Shown: positions 43,667 through 51,916, counted from the stretch's first letter. The stretch is DNA of 64,000 nucleotides from SIG607 sp036307305 (GCA_036307305.1 JAXJXV010000008.1:77045-141044), one strand, 5' to 3'. Translations and numbers: made by a program. The notes: generated by a model from the sequence alone, not told the origin.

Positions 43667-45130
43667 TTATTTTTTGAAAATATTCTTTATTAGGGATATA
43701 AGCACGTATCCGAGAGGTAGCTCGGCAAGTGTTACGATAGCCAGTGATAAAGCGAAGTAAAAACCGCTTTGACTAAAGCTTATAACAAGGGTGTTTGTGC
43801 TTTCCACAAGAGCAGAGTGGGTACCCGTAATAAATAAAATTACGGGAACGGCGAAAATAACTGCAACGGTTATCAGGAAAACCAGTATAAGAGAAAGCTT
43901 TTTAAAGAAAGAGGAAGCTTGTTTATTTTCGCTGTAATCATCATCATAGGTAATCATATCAGGCTCCTCGGAATCCTCGGCATAAATAATAGAGTCGTCC
44001 GCTGTTTCCACAGTCTTTTTTCCAAAAAAGGCTTTTTGAGGGTTTTGAGCTTTTTCCTTTGCCGTTTTTTTAGGCTCTTTTTCAAAAAGCTTCGCTACAC
44101 TTTCTATAAACAGAGGCATATCTGCAAACTTTTTACGGTCGGCGTATACGCTTTTAAGGAAGCCCATAGTAAAGAAATTGTTTTCAAAGGCAATATGTGC
44201 GTAATTGTCCCCTAAAATTTCAAGAAGCTCATAGTCCCTTGAAAATTCGATTCCCGCTTTGCTTATTTTTCCTGCGCAGATGAGATATCTCTCAAAATCG
44301 TAACTATCGGCAAAAACAGTACACAAAAATTCAAGGTCAGCGCTGTTAAGACCTAAAAAGACTTCCGCTTTATCGCAAACGGGCAGATGCGAGGAAATTC
44401 TCTTTTCGCAGTAAATAAGCTTTTGCATTATCATAGCGCCCTCAAAAGCGTTGTTCTGACGGATAAAGCTTAACTTGTCGTCGTCGAAAACGGTAAGGGC
44501 AACCCCGTATGACTCACAGGCAAGACGGGCGCCAAGGTAAAAGCTTAGCTTTTTGCGCATTTTTGGGGGAAGCATACCGAGGAAGGTGAACAGGGTGGAA
44601 AAATAACCCTCTTCCTTTTCGTTAACTCCCATAAATACCTGATTTTGCAGATTATAACCGTTTTCTGTCTGCGCTTCTTCTGATAAAATCAGCGAGGAAT
44701 AAAGAGCAAGTATTTTATCCTTCGTTGCTTCCTTTTCCGTTGCAGAAAAATCCGCCTCGCACTCATCTAAAACGTAACCTGCTTTTGCAAGTATATTTTT
44801 TGAAGTGCTTATAAGGGTATTAAACTGGGTGGCTCTGTTATCCCCAAGCAGTAAATCCGCCTGATTGGAGTCTAAAAGCCAACTGACAACGGCGGTGTGT
44901 CCGCGATGCTCGGTGTTGCTGACAACGCCTTTGAACAATACGCAAAAGGCAAAGCTGTCGCACATAGGCGCAAAACGCACACATAGAGAAAAACTGTCGT
45001 TTTCTCCCTCAAGCAAGGCGGTTTTGGTAAAAAGAGTCTCAAGCTGAGCTTTTGCATTTTTTGGAAAATTTTCGCTTTCTTCGTAAAAAGCGTAGCCCTT
45101 TTCTCCACTTGAATAAACAATATAATTCAT
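43667..45130 (-). CDS. GAP1-N-like membrane protein, partner of the GTPase
   Basis: 487-residue protein of uncertain family. The N-terminal part (MNYIVYSSGEKGYAFYEES..., then NTEHRGHTAVVSWLL around residue 75) resembles the start of GTPase-associated GAP1-N domains described in NTP-dependent conflict systems; this is recognition by eye only. A middle helical part follows (residues 130-360), then a Lys/Glu/Asp-rich linker and two membrane helices near the C-terminus (about 410-485), so the bulk is cytoplasmic. It starts 12 bases after the GTPase gene, in keeping with a functional pair. Confidence 0.5.
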   Translation of the reverse strand: MNYIVYSSGEKGYAFYEESENFPKNAKAQLETLFTKTALLEGENDSFSLCVRFAPMCDSFAFCVLFKGVVSNTEHRGHTAVVSWLLDSNQADLLLGDNRATQFNTLISTSKNILAKAGYVLDECEADFSATEKEATKDKILALYSSLILSEEAQTENGYNLQNQVFMGVNEKEEGYFSTLFTFLGMLPPKMRKKLSFYLGARLACESYGVALTVFDDDKLSFIRQNNAFEGAMIMQKLIYCEKRISSHLPVCDKAEVFLGLNSADLEFLCTVFADSYDFERYLICAGKISKAGIEFSRDYELLEILGDNYAHIAFENNFFTMGFLKSVYADRKKFADMPLFIESVAKLFEKEPKKTAKEKAQNPQKAFFGKKTVETADDSIIYAEDSEEPDMITYDDDYSENKQASSFFKKLSLILVFLITVAVIFAVPVILFITGTHSALVESTNTLVISFSQSGFYFALSLAIVTLAELPLGYVLISLIKNIFKK

Positions 45131-45142
45131 AACTATTTCCTC

Positions 45143-46273
45143 CTAAATGGGAAAAATATCAAGTTTATTAAGTATCCATACCAGAGGGTCCATTACGTTC
45201 ATACTGTCGGTAAAGCTGACAAACGCTTCGCTGACAGGTTCACAGGTCTTGATAATAAAACCTGCGGAATCCTTGTTATCGTTAAGGATTTTCTTTGCAA
45301 GTCCCTTTAGGTTTTTCGCAATAAAGGTCTCAAGGGCAATTCGGTTTGCAAGTTTTTCCTTAGCGTAAGGTCTTATAAAGTCGCTGAAGGTGTTTTTTGT
45401 AAAGAGAGGCACTCTGTCCTCGCTATTATCAACGCTGATGCTGGGAGGTGTATCAAAAAGAGTGTCCGCCTTATTGAGTACGTAGGCAACGGGCTTGTTG
45501 GTCAGCACGTTGGTTTCCCTTACCTGATTATAGGCGTCCACAAGACCGCTGTCCTCAGGGGAGTCCATAAACAGCACCGCGTCCACACCGTCGAAGCCTT
45601 TTCCACTCTGGAAAGCGCTGTAGGCGGCGGTATCAACGAAGCGTTTGCGGTTTTCGGGAGAAAACATTTCACCCGCCATATCCATAAGCAAAACGGCGGC
45701 GACTTGTTTATTCGTTGCAGTTTCTATAATAACCAGAGCGTTGGTTTCACCCATAGAATCAAGATTGGTTTTCTGAATTCTTGCCAGTTCCTTATTTACC
45801 GTAATAGGCTCGATACGGTAAAGACTGTTGCCTGTGCGGATACCGTCAAAGTTCTGTGTAACAGAAAGGGAGTGTATCCAGCAGGATTTTCCTACGGCAG
45901 GCGCGCCCATAACACCGATAATATAGGTGGGCAAAAGACCGAGATTTTGCAGAATAGGCGTCTGTCTTGCATCGTTTTTAATGCAGTGGGGACAGCAACG
46001 GGTAAACTGCTTCTTCTCTTTGATGTCGCTTTGTGTTACGTCAACGTCTATTTCGTTTTTAATTTCCTTTGCGAAGTTTTTTACCGTTTGCGTAAGGCTC
46101 ACACTCAGACTGTTTTTTATTTCCTCGTTTGTATCGGGGTCAAGCTCAACAAAGCGTTTGCCTAAAAGACTTCTTTTAAGGTTTACCATAACTCCAAGCT
46201 CACCGTTGTAATAAGTGAGTCCGCTGAAGTACTTACCGCATTTATAACAAAATACCGTTCCTGCATCTACCAT
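45143..46273 (-). CDS. Zinc-ribbon P-loop GTPase
   Basis: 376-residue protein. Two split cysteine pairs (C9xxC12 and CCPHC 93-97) form a probable zinc ribbon; then a GTPase core with Walker A GAPAVGKS (123-130), switch II DMAG (198-201) and the guanine-specificity motif NKAD (267-270). It is therefore a GTP-binding protein of the TRAFAC/Ras-like type, not a generic ATPase. No membrane helix. Its ATG overlaps the previous stop by one base (TAATG) and a GAP1-like partner gene follows after 12 bases. The cellular role is unknown. Confidence 0.72.
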   Translation of the reverse strand: MVDAGTVFCYKCGKYFSGLTYYNGELGVMVNLKRSLLGKRFVELDPDTNEEIKNSLSVSLTQTVKNFAKEIKNEIDVDVTQSDIKEKKQFTRCCPHCIKNDARQTPILQNLGLLPTYIIGVMGAPAVGKSCWIHSLSVTQNFDGIRTGNSLYRIEPITVNKELARIQKTNLDSMGETNALVIIETATNKQVAAVLLMDMAGEMFSPENRKRFVDTAAYSAFQSGKGFDGVDAVLFMDSPEDSGLVDAYNQVRETNVLTNKPVAYVLNKADTLFDTPPSISVDNSEDRVPLFTKNTFSDFIRPYAKEKLANRIALETFIAKNLKGLAKKILNDNKDSAGFIIKTCEPVSEAFVSFTDSMNVMDPLVWILNKLDIFPI

Positions 46274-47052
46274 TACTGCTCATCTCCTATCCAAGTTACG
46301 ATGTAGCTGATTTCATAGCTGTCGTCTTCATCCTTGTCCTTGTCAACTCTGAAAGGAACACCCATAGTAAGAGGATACTCCTTATCTCCTAAGCATAAAA
46401 ATGCGCTGCCGTCACAGGTATAAAAGCTAAGAGTAACATCTTCGTCTGCATCGCTGTATAAGGCTTTGCCGTTTACGTTCCAGTTAAGCAGCCTGTCTGA
46501 AAATATGAAGTTATTTTCCAGTGACATTTTCTGAACACGGATACAGCCGTTATCATTAAGCTCAAGAGAGAAAAAGGTTTCGTCCTGAAGCTTTTTAAGG
46601 TCACGCTTAAGGGAAATTGCCTTGAATAAGCTGACGGAATCGGAAAAACCTACTTTGTTTGTTTTTCTTACGGGCTTTTGCTGTGCGGTACGCTTTTTAA
46701 TTACCCTGTTAATTTTAAGCTTTCTTGCAATCTCGCTTATGGGAAGCACGATAACCAGTGTAACGAGGAAGCAAAGGGGAATAAGGTAAAGAGCAAGTTC
46801 AATAATCACACAGAGAAAATCAAGAGAGGTAATGAGATTATAAAAAAAAGCGATTATTTTCTGAATAAAATTGTCCTCTGAAGTAAAAGCGGGAATAAGA
46901 AAAGAATTAAGGGAAGCGAAAAATCTTTCAAAAATCGGGATAAAGCTTATAGCAGAGGGCTTTACGGTGAGCAGAATAACAAGTTCGGTTATTGTCAGCT
47001 TAAAAAAGGTTTTAAGAAAAGCCTTAACCTTTGTGTTTTGTCCTATTGCCAT
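46273..47052 (-). CDS. Two- or three-helix membrane protein of unknown family
   Basis: 259 residues; not recognised. The first 110 residues contain two or three hydrophobic helices (LTITELVILLTVK, FLCVIIELALYLIPLCFLVTLVIVLPI), followed by a basic linker (KINRVIKKRTAQQKPVRK) and a cytoplasmic beta-rich domain of about 120 residues. It starts 2 bases after the kinase stop. A membrane receptor or scaffold for the kinase is one possibility. Confidence 0.6.
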   Translation of the reverse strand: MAIGQNTKVKAFLKTFFKLTITELVILLTVKPSAISFIPIFERFFASLNSFLIPAFTSEDNFIQKIIAFFYNLITSLDFLCVIIELALYLIPLCFLVTLVIVLPISEIARKLKINRVIKKRTAQQKPVRKTNKVGFSDSVSLFKAISLKRDLKKLQDETFFSLELNDNGCIRVQKMSLENNFIFSDRLLNWNVNGKALYSDADEDVTLSFYTCDGSAFLCLGDKEYPLTMGVPFRVDKDKDEDDSYEISYIVTWIGDEQ

Positions 47053-47054
47053 TA

Positions 47055-48644
47055 TCAGTCATCCTTTCCGTTTGTATGAATAATAATTTTCAGTTCTCTG
47101 TGGCTGTCAAGGAGTGTTTCAATATCAAGGGTTTTCTCCCCGTCAAAGTGCAGTACACAGCAGTTGTCGTTGGTGGGGGCTTCTTTTGCAAAAATATGGA
47201 ATTCTCCGTTAAAGGAAGCGCCGAGAGAAATATTGTTAAGATTTTCATAAGCGCAGTAAATGGCGCCGCAAAGCTCACTGTAGCCAAAGGCGCCCTGTTT
47301 AATAGCGCGTATATGGTGCTTAAGGGCAAGAGGGGTGCTTATTAATTCGCTGTCACAAAGAGAAACAGCCATATTATTTGCATTGATAACGATGCCCGAT
47401 TTTGAAGAATATTCAATAATAACGGGACAAACGTTCTGCGCCTTCATAATTTCACAGGCTGTTTTTATGTAGCTGTTTTTATTTTCCTCAATACCGTCCT
47501 TTGAAATAAGAAAAACGGTATAGTTTTCGGGGTAAGTAATGCTTTTCTGAGCTTTCTTTAAAAGACCGTACAGTCCGTCCTCAAACTCACAAAGTGTTAT
47601 ACGGTCGTCGGGTATAAGTCGGGTAGAGGCTTCAAAAAGCTGTTTAATGCCCGTAAGAGTATTTTCAACCGACCAGTCGGCAGATGAGGGCAAAGCGTTT
47701 TCAAGCCAGTGGGGATTTTGTCCGTAAGAGGAAACGTCGATTATTTCCCTGTAAAATTCGGCAACGCTTTTGGTGTCGGACAGGTCAATACCTGCATTGT
47801 CAAAAAGCATAGAAAGAGGATTGCGGTTTTCACCGTCGTCGAAAATACCGAAAATCTCAGCCAACATAATACCCAGAGCAAATACGTCGTTTTTCTCGCT
47901 AACGGCATATTCCTCCATCACGTCCTCAGGGGCGGTGTTGCTTGGGGATAGAGCGCCCTTTGAAAGCTTGTTGTAATGATCCAACATAAAATCGGTTTTT
48001 ATGGAGGAAAAATCAATAAGCTTTATATCGGCTTTATCCTGTGTTTTGTCAATTACTATATTGCTGAATTTTAAATCGCGGTGGGCGATTATGGATTTTA
48101 TGGCGTTAAAGCTGCAGCCGTAAAGCTGATAAAGACCGTCAACAACCTGAGCAAGACAGCAAAGCTTCTTTTCGTTGCTGTCGAAAAGCGCCATATCAAA
48201 GGGCTTATAGTACGGCTCAATAACAGCGCAGTCAAGCACGGTTTCGGCAGTTGCCGAGCTGATTTGAGGATTGTTTATAAAATCCCACAAAGCAAGGGTG
48301 TCCTTGTTTACTGCAAGAATACTGCGCAGATTATCCCCCTTGTAATTGAGAAAATCAAGGTATTCTCTGTTTTGCGGATGCTCACTTAAAAGCATATCAA
48401 GGGTAACCTTGGCGGATTTCAGACAGTAGTCCGTATCAAGATGGCAGTTCTCAGGGGCAGAATCGTTTTTATATTCTCCCACGCTTAAAAACTGACCTAA
48501 AAGTACACGCTTTTTTATTCTGTTATGGGATACCGTCATATCGAGGGTTACGGTAAAATAATATGTACCTTTGTTTTTAAACTCAATGACGTCTCCTTTT
48601 TTTCTTTTTCTGGGACTGTCGTTGACTATGGTTTTCTCTGCCAT
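47055..48644 (-). CDS. Eukaryotic-type serine/threonine protein kinase, divergent
   Basis: 529-residue soluble protein with a Hanks-type kinase core: catalytic loop HRDLKFSN (188-195), metal-binding DFS (211-213, in place of DFG), APED (238-241) and NDVFALGIMLAEIFG (252-266). The glycine-rich loop and the VAIK-type lysine are not evident in the N-terminal lobe. With the catalytic Asp, Lys and Asn intact it may be active; a pseudokinase cannot be excluded. The C-terminal 200 residues (QNVCPVIIEYSSKSGI...) are an extra alpha/beta domain. No membrane helix and no PASTA repeats, unlike PrkC/PknB. No PP2C phosphatase gene is linked. Confidence 0.78.
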   Translation of the reverse strand: MAEKTIVNDSPRKRKKGDVIEFKNKGTYYFTVTLDMTVSHNRIKKRVLLGQFLSVGEYKNDSAPENCHLDTDYCLKSAKVTLDMLLSEHPQNREYLDFLNYKGDNLRSILAVNKDTLALWDFINNPQISSATAETVLDCAVIEPYYKPFDMALFDSNEKKLCCLAQVVDGLYQLYGCSFNAIKSIIAHRDLKFSNIVIDKTQDKADIKLIDFSSIKTDFMLDHYNKLSKGALSPSNTAPEDVMEEYAVSEKNDVFALGIMLAEIFGIFDDGENRNPLSMLFDNAGIDLSDTKSVAEFYREIIDVSSYGQNPHWLENALPSSADWSVENTLTGIKQLFEASTRLIPDDRITLCEFEDGLYGLLKKAQKSITYPENYTVFLISKDGIEENKNSYIKTACEIMKAQNVCPVIIEYSSKSGIVINANNMAVSLCDSELISTPLALKHHIRAIKQGAFGYSELCGAIYCAYENLNNISLGASFNGEFHIFAKEAPTNDNCCVLHFDGEKTLDIETLLDSHRELKIIIHTNGKDD

Positions 48645-48664
48645 ATTCAGTACTCCTTTAAACC

Positions 48665-49678
48665 TTACTGGTCGTCTTCTTCAATGTAGCTGGTACGGGT
48701 TTTGCTCTCGGTAGAGCTTGTGTTGTCGTCGGTGGTAAGCAGATTTTTTATGTGTGACCAAATTCCGCCAACCGACACAGAGCCGCCCTTTTCTTTTTTT
48801 CTTATACCCGTGGCGATAATTCTGTCAGAGGAAGCCTCTTTAATATCGGGGGTGCTGACGATAACGGGAGTGCCGTCACTGTCACCCAGCTTAGTTATGA
48901 GCGCTTCGATTGCGGGACGCGCATTAGCATCAGGGTTAAGACAGTCCTCGGCAAGTCTGTCCAGTTCGTCCTTTTCGTCAAGTCCGCCTTTAAGGGAGCA
49001 GTAAAGATATGCGGCGCTGTAAATATCCGAAGCCACAGAGGGAGAGTCCATCCATACCTCAAGGGGAAATTTTTGGGACAGATTTTCTTTATCCTTAGCG
49101 TTTACAAAGGCGGGAAGCACCTTTAATTTGAGATTAACAAGATTAGCGTTCTCGGTGGGACAAAGGTATATATTATCCTCACAAAGACAGCTCAGGGGTA
49201 TGTAATTAAGAGCGTTTTCTTTAAGGGTATTGCCGTAGCTGTAGATAAGCTTTAAAAGGAGAGAAAAAATGCTTTTAGCGTATTCTGCTCTCTTTTCCTG
49301 CTTTACTTCCTTTAAAGGAATTTCCTTGCCTGTTGAATGGAAGGAAAATACCGTATATTCGGCAGCGGTTTTTACTTCGCCCAGTGTAAAAAAGCTGTCA
49401 GGCGCGAAAACCGAAAGGGTTTTGAAAAATGCCTTGCATTTCTGAATATACGCGCTGTCAGAGGAAAGACGGGCAAGACAGCGAACGGTAAATTCACAGC
49501 CCATAATATTTTCTCTGTTTAAAAAGGACTTAAAGCCGAACAGATAGGGCGCGGTGTTTATAAGGTCCGAAAGAATACCGCCGTTTTCTGCCGTAGCGTC
49601 AGAAACAGGCGTAAAGTCTTGCGAAACCGAGTCTTTTTTTGAATTATTATTTTCACTGCTGAACGTATAAACAGGCAT
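48665..49678 (-). CDS. Kinase-like protein without catalytic motifs (probable pseudokinase)
   Basis: 337 residues, first gene of the operon. The late part reads like the C-lobe of a kinase (SDIYSAAYLYCSLKGG, then CLNPDANARPAIEALI, which corresponds to the RP-containing final helix), but no HRD or DFG motif is seen, so it is probably a pseudokinase. The last 80 residues are a charged, Ser/Thr-rich linker (TTDDNTSSTESKTRTS) that could be a phosphorylation target for FHA binding. ATG 49678 follows GGGGG, a poor ribosome site. Twenty bases separate it from the active-looking kinase gene. Confidence 0.55.
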   Translation of the reverse strand: MPVYTFSSENNNSKKDSVSQDFTPVSDATAENGGILSDLINTAPYLFGFKSFLNRENIMGCEFTVRCLARLSSDSAYIQKCKAFFKTLSVFAPDSFFTLGEVKTAAEYTVFSFHSTGKEIPLKEVKQEKRAEYAKSIFSLLLKLIYSYGNTLKENALNYIPLSCLCEDNIYLCPTENANLVNLKLKVLPAFVNAKDKENLSQKFPLEVWMDSPSVASDIYSAAYLYCSLKGGLDEKDELDRLAEDCLNPDANARPAIEALITKLGDSDGTPVIVSTPDIKEASSDRIIATGIRKKEKGGSVSVGGIWSHIKNLLTTDDNTSSTESKTRTSYIEEDDQ

Positions 49679-49707
49679 AACATTACCCCCATTATAATAT
49701 TATTTTT

Positions 49708-49736
49708 ATTATAATATTAATAACTATTTATGTCAA
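49708..49736 (-). promoter_or_regulatory. Consensus sigma-A promoter of the 15-kb kinase/FtsW/PBP/helicase operon
   Basis: Minus strand TTGACA (49731-49736), 17-base spacer, TATAAT (49708-49713): both hexamers match the consensus perfectly. A short leader follows before the ATG at 49678. Confidence 0.88.
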
Positions 49737-49742
49737 CAAAAA

Positions 49743-49775
49743 ACAGCAAATCCCACCTATGAGATTTGCTGTAAA
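49743..49775 (-). terminator. Terminator of the phosphodiesterase gene
   Basis: ACAGCAAATC (49743-49752) pairs with GATTTGCTGT (49763-49772); T-run on the minus strand. It insulates the following operon promoter. Confidence 0.88.
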
Positions 49776-49785
49776 AGGTCGTGTT

Positions 49786-50259
49786 TTATACTTTCATTAT
49801 ACTTGGTATAATGCCTTTTTCGGTAATATCTACTATTGCGTAGGAATTCGGTCCTTCCCGAGAGCTTGAACAGGAGCCTGGATTTAAAATATATAGCCCG
49901 TCGTCATAGGCGCACATACTTTTATGGGTATGCCCGAAAAGCGCCAGAGTGCAGTTGTTGGTTCTGGCTGTGTTTTTCAGTGTTTCAAGGGTGTATTTAA
50001 CGTTTTGTCTGTGTCCGTGGCAAAAGAATATTCGAGTGTTTAGAAGAGTTTTCACATCGCTTGATTTATAAAGAGAACCGCCGTCGCAATTTCCGCTGAC
50101 AATATTAAAAACTCTGTCGGGAAAAGCGTCCTTTATACTGTCAATATCGTCGGTATTGTCACCGAGAAAAAATATTTCCTTTATATCGCCGTGGCGGTTT
50201 AACACCGATTTGACAGCGTACAGATTTCTGTGGGAGTCTGATAAAACTAAAATTCTCAT
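49786..50259 (-). CDS. YfcE/MJ0936-family metallophosphoesterase
   Basis: 157-residue phosphodiesterase with the full metal-binding set: DSH (8-10), GDN (33-35), GNCD, CHGH and GHTH. Proteins of this size act on phosphodiesters such as bis-pNPP in vitro; natural substrate unknown. Divergent from the small gene cluster at 50301, with only 41 bases between, so the two share a very short promoter region. Confidence 0.92.
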   Translation of the reverse strand: MRILVLSDSHRNLYAVKSVLNRHGDIKEIFFLGDNTDDIDSIKDAFPDRVFNIVSGNCDGGSLYKSSDVKTLLNTRIFFCHGHRQNVKYTLETLKNTARTNNCTLALFGHTHKSMCAYDDGLYILNPGSCSSSREGPNSYAIVDITEKGIIPSIMKV

Positions 50260-50300
50260 AAATAAGCCACCTTTTTCATAGTATATAAGGGGTGATAACT

Positions 50301-50486
50301 TTGAATATGGATATACAAAAGCTTATAAACGAAGCTAAAAAAGACGGAGGAAAGAATCTTCTCTCAAAGCTCAGCGAGGAAGATACCAAAAAGCTTAACG
50401 CCGTTCTTTCGGATAAAGCAGCTCTGTCTAAGCTTTTAAGCTCTGATAAAGCAAAACAGATAATGGAGAAGCTTAACAATGGATGA
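50301..50486 (+). CDS. Small helical protein of unknown function (1 of 3)
   Basis: 61 residues if the TTG at 50301 is used; AGGGGTG ends 6 bases before it (GTG 50292 and ATG 50307 are alternatives). Lys/Leu/Ser-rich, amphipathic helices (IQKLINEAKK, LSKLSEEDTKKLNAVLSDK). No cysteine, no membrane helix. It overlaps the next gene by 8 bases. Confidence 0.6.
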   Translation: MNMDIQKLINEAKKDGGKNLLSKLSEEDTKKLNAVLSDKAALSKLLSSDKAKQIMEKLNNG

Positions 50487-50808
50487 TTTAAGCCAGAAGC
50501 TGAGCGCCATTCTTTCAGACCCCGAAAGCCTTGAGAATCTGAAAGCCATGGCAGAAAATATTATGGGAGAAACCCAAAAGCCGCAGTCCAAGGAAGACAG
50601 TGATTTTATTGACGTGGCTTCGCTTATGAATATAATAGGAAAGCTTAAAAACAGCTCACAGGGGGAAAACGAAAAGCTTCTTATGGCGCTTAAGCCTCAC
50701 CTTAGTGAGCCCAGACAGAAAAGGGTGGATACCGCCGTAAAAATTTTAAAGCTTTTGGAAATCGCGCCTCTTTTAAAGGACAGCGGAGTTCTGGGGGGAA
50801 TACTATGA
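50479..50808 (+). CDS. Small helical protein of unknown function (2 of 3)
   Basis: 109 residues. It repeats the theme of the previous protein (LSQKLSAILSDPESLENLKAMAEN resembles LSAVLSD.AALSKLL), has a polar linker and a C-terminal helical half (ALKPHLSEPRQKRVDTAVKILKLLEIAPLL) with a hydrophobic tail. Overlaps both neighbours, so the three are an operon. Family not recognised. Confidence 0.7.
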   Translation: MDDLSQKLSAILSDPESLENLKAMAENIMGETQKPQSKEDSDFIDVASLMNIIGKLKNSSQGENEKLLMALKPHLSEPRQKRVDTAVKILKLLEIAPLLKDSGVLGGIL

Positions 50809-51071
50809 CAGATTTTCAGCGTCAGAAGCAAGAGGCGGAAAACAGGGTAAGAAGAATGAACGCCCTGTACAGACAAAAGGCGGGACTAGATAAACCCACA
50901 ATACCACAGCCTATTAAAACCGAAAACACCGAAAATATATTAAAGCTGTTCCGTTTTGATGCAATGAGGGGCGACCCCGACCGATTGCTCATAATCAGTG
51001 TGCTTTTGTTATTAAGTGGCGAAAATTGCGATGACAAGCTGATTTACGCTTTGCTTTATATAATGCTTTAA
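50805..51071 (+). CDS. Small protein of unknown function (3 of 3)
   Basis: 88 residues. Basic N-terminal half (FQRQKQEAENRVRRMNALYRQ) and a hydrophobic C-terminal helix pair (DRLLIISVLLLLSGENCDDKLIYALLYIML). The ATG overlaps the previous stop by 4 bases. Family not recognised; membrane association is possible. Confidence 0.7.
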   Translation: MTDFQRQKQEAENRVRRMNALYRQKAGLDKPTIPQPIKTENTENILKLFRFDAMRGDPDRLLIISVLLLLSGENCDDKLIYALLYIML

Positions 51072-51387
51072 GCAACGTAAAAATTTAGTTATGTAAACTA
51101 AGGAACCTTAAAAGTTATTAAAGTTATGAACATCGTTATTCACAATTTTATTTTAAGATGCTGTGAAATACAGCCAAATCGGTGCAAAAATGTGCAAAAG
51201 TCGGTGCATAACTATAAAAACTTTGTTTGTTTTCATAATCAGTAAACAACATTATGTAAACTGAAACCACTGTCGAAAAGAGAAAGAATATGTATGAAAA
51301 AGCAAAAATTTGTTTACTTTCTACAAAATTTGTGGTAATATATTTTTGTTGAATTTTTTCTTAAACGTTTTTGTTGGGAGAAGTTAG
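51072..51387. other. 316-base intergenic region with DnaA-box-like sites and direct repeats
   Basis: No gene seen. It holds TTATTCACA (51136-51144, perfect match to TTATnCACA), TTATGAACA (51124-51132) and GGTGCATAA (51203-51211, reverse of TTATGCACC). There is also a direct repeat TTATGTAAACT at about 51090 and 51251, a repeat TCGGTGCA at about 51178 and 51201, and an AT-rich stretch 51300-51360 with a promoter for the following gene. Could be a replication origin; see findings. Confidence 0.5.
51313..51341 (+). promoter_or_regulatory. Promoter of the DUF4358 lipoprotein gene
   Basis: TTTACT (51313-51318), 17-base spacer, TAATAT (51336-51341). Confidence 0.6.
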
Positions 51388-51870
51388 ATGAAAATAAAAG
51401 GAATAACAAAAGCTCTTGCCGTGCTTTTTGCCTTTATCCTGTGTTTGACGGGCTGTAAGGGTGAGGAAAAGCTTACCGTAACGGACATAAGCAATTCTCT
51501 TTGTGAGCTGTGTCTTAAGGGCAAGGAAACCTACGAGGTTAGCAAAGCTGATATTGAAAACCGATTTAATTTTGACGGAAATCTGCTTGACCAGTGTTCT
51601 ATAAAGCTGTGTGACAACGACCAGGAATTTCTTATGGTTGCGGTTTTTTCTCTTAAAGAAAATGCTGATAAAACGGCGATAATAAACGGTATAAACGCTG
51701 CAGTTAAGGAAGTGTCGGGTTCTTTCAGTGTACTTGGAAATAAAAATCTTGCAAAAATACAACAGCGTATTTTCTATGAATACGAGGATATTCAGATTGT
51801 AGTAATTTGTGAAGATTATACTGCAGTTAAGAAATATTTTGAAGATATCGGCGCAACGCCCATACAGTAA
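51388..51870 (+). CDS. DUF4358 lipoprotein
   Basis: 160-residue exported lipoprotein: basic start, hydrophobic signal and lipobox LTGC. The remainder resembles DUF4358 proteins of Clostridia (DISNSLCELC..., FSLKENADKTAIINGINAAVKE, YEYEDIQIVVICEDY). Function not known. ATG 51388 follows GGGAGAAG. Monocistronic, with a strong terminator. Confidence 0.78.
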   Translation: MKIKGITKALAVLFAFILCLTGCKGEEKLTVTDISNSLCELCLKGKETYEVSKADIENRFNFDGNLLDQCSIKLCDNDQEFLMVAVFSLKENADKTAIINGINAAVKEVSGSFSVLGNKNLAKIQQRIFYEYEDIQIVVICEDYTAVKKYFEDIGATPIQ

Positions 51871-51881
51871 TATAAGCTATT

Positions 51882-51910
51882 AAAAAAGTGCGGAAATTCC
51901 GCACTTTTTT
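51882..51910. terminator. Bidirectional terminator after the DUF4358 gene
   Basis: AAAAAAGTGCGGAA pairs with TTCCGCACTTTTTT around a single A; flanking runs make it work in both directions. Confidence 0.92.
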
Positions 51911-51916
51911 GTTTTA

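Noticed and set aside
45143..46273. Simple ABC- or AAA-type ATPase
   Set aside because: The NKAD motif after DMAG shows a GTPase, and there is no ABC signature.
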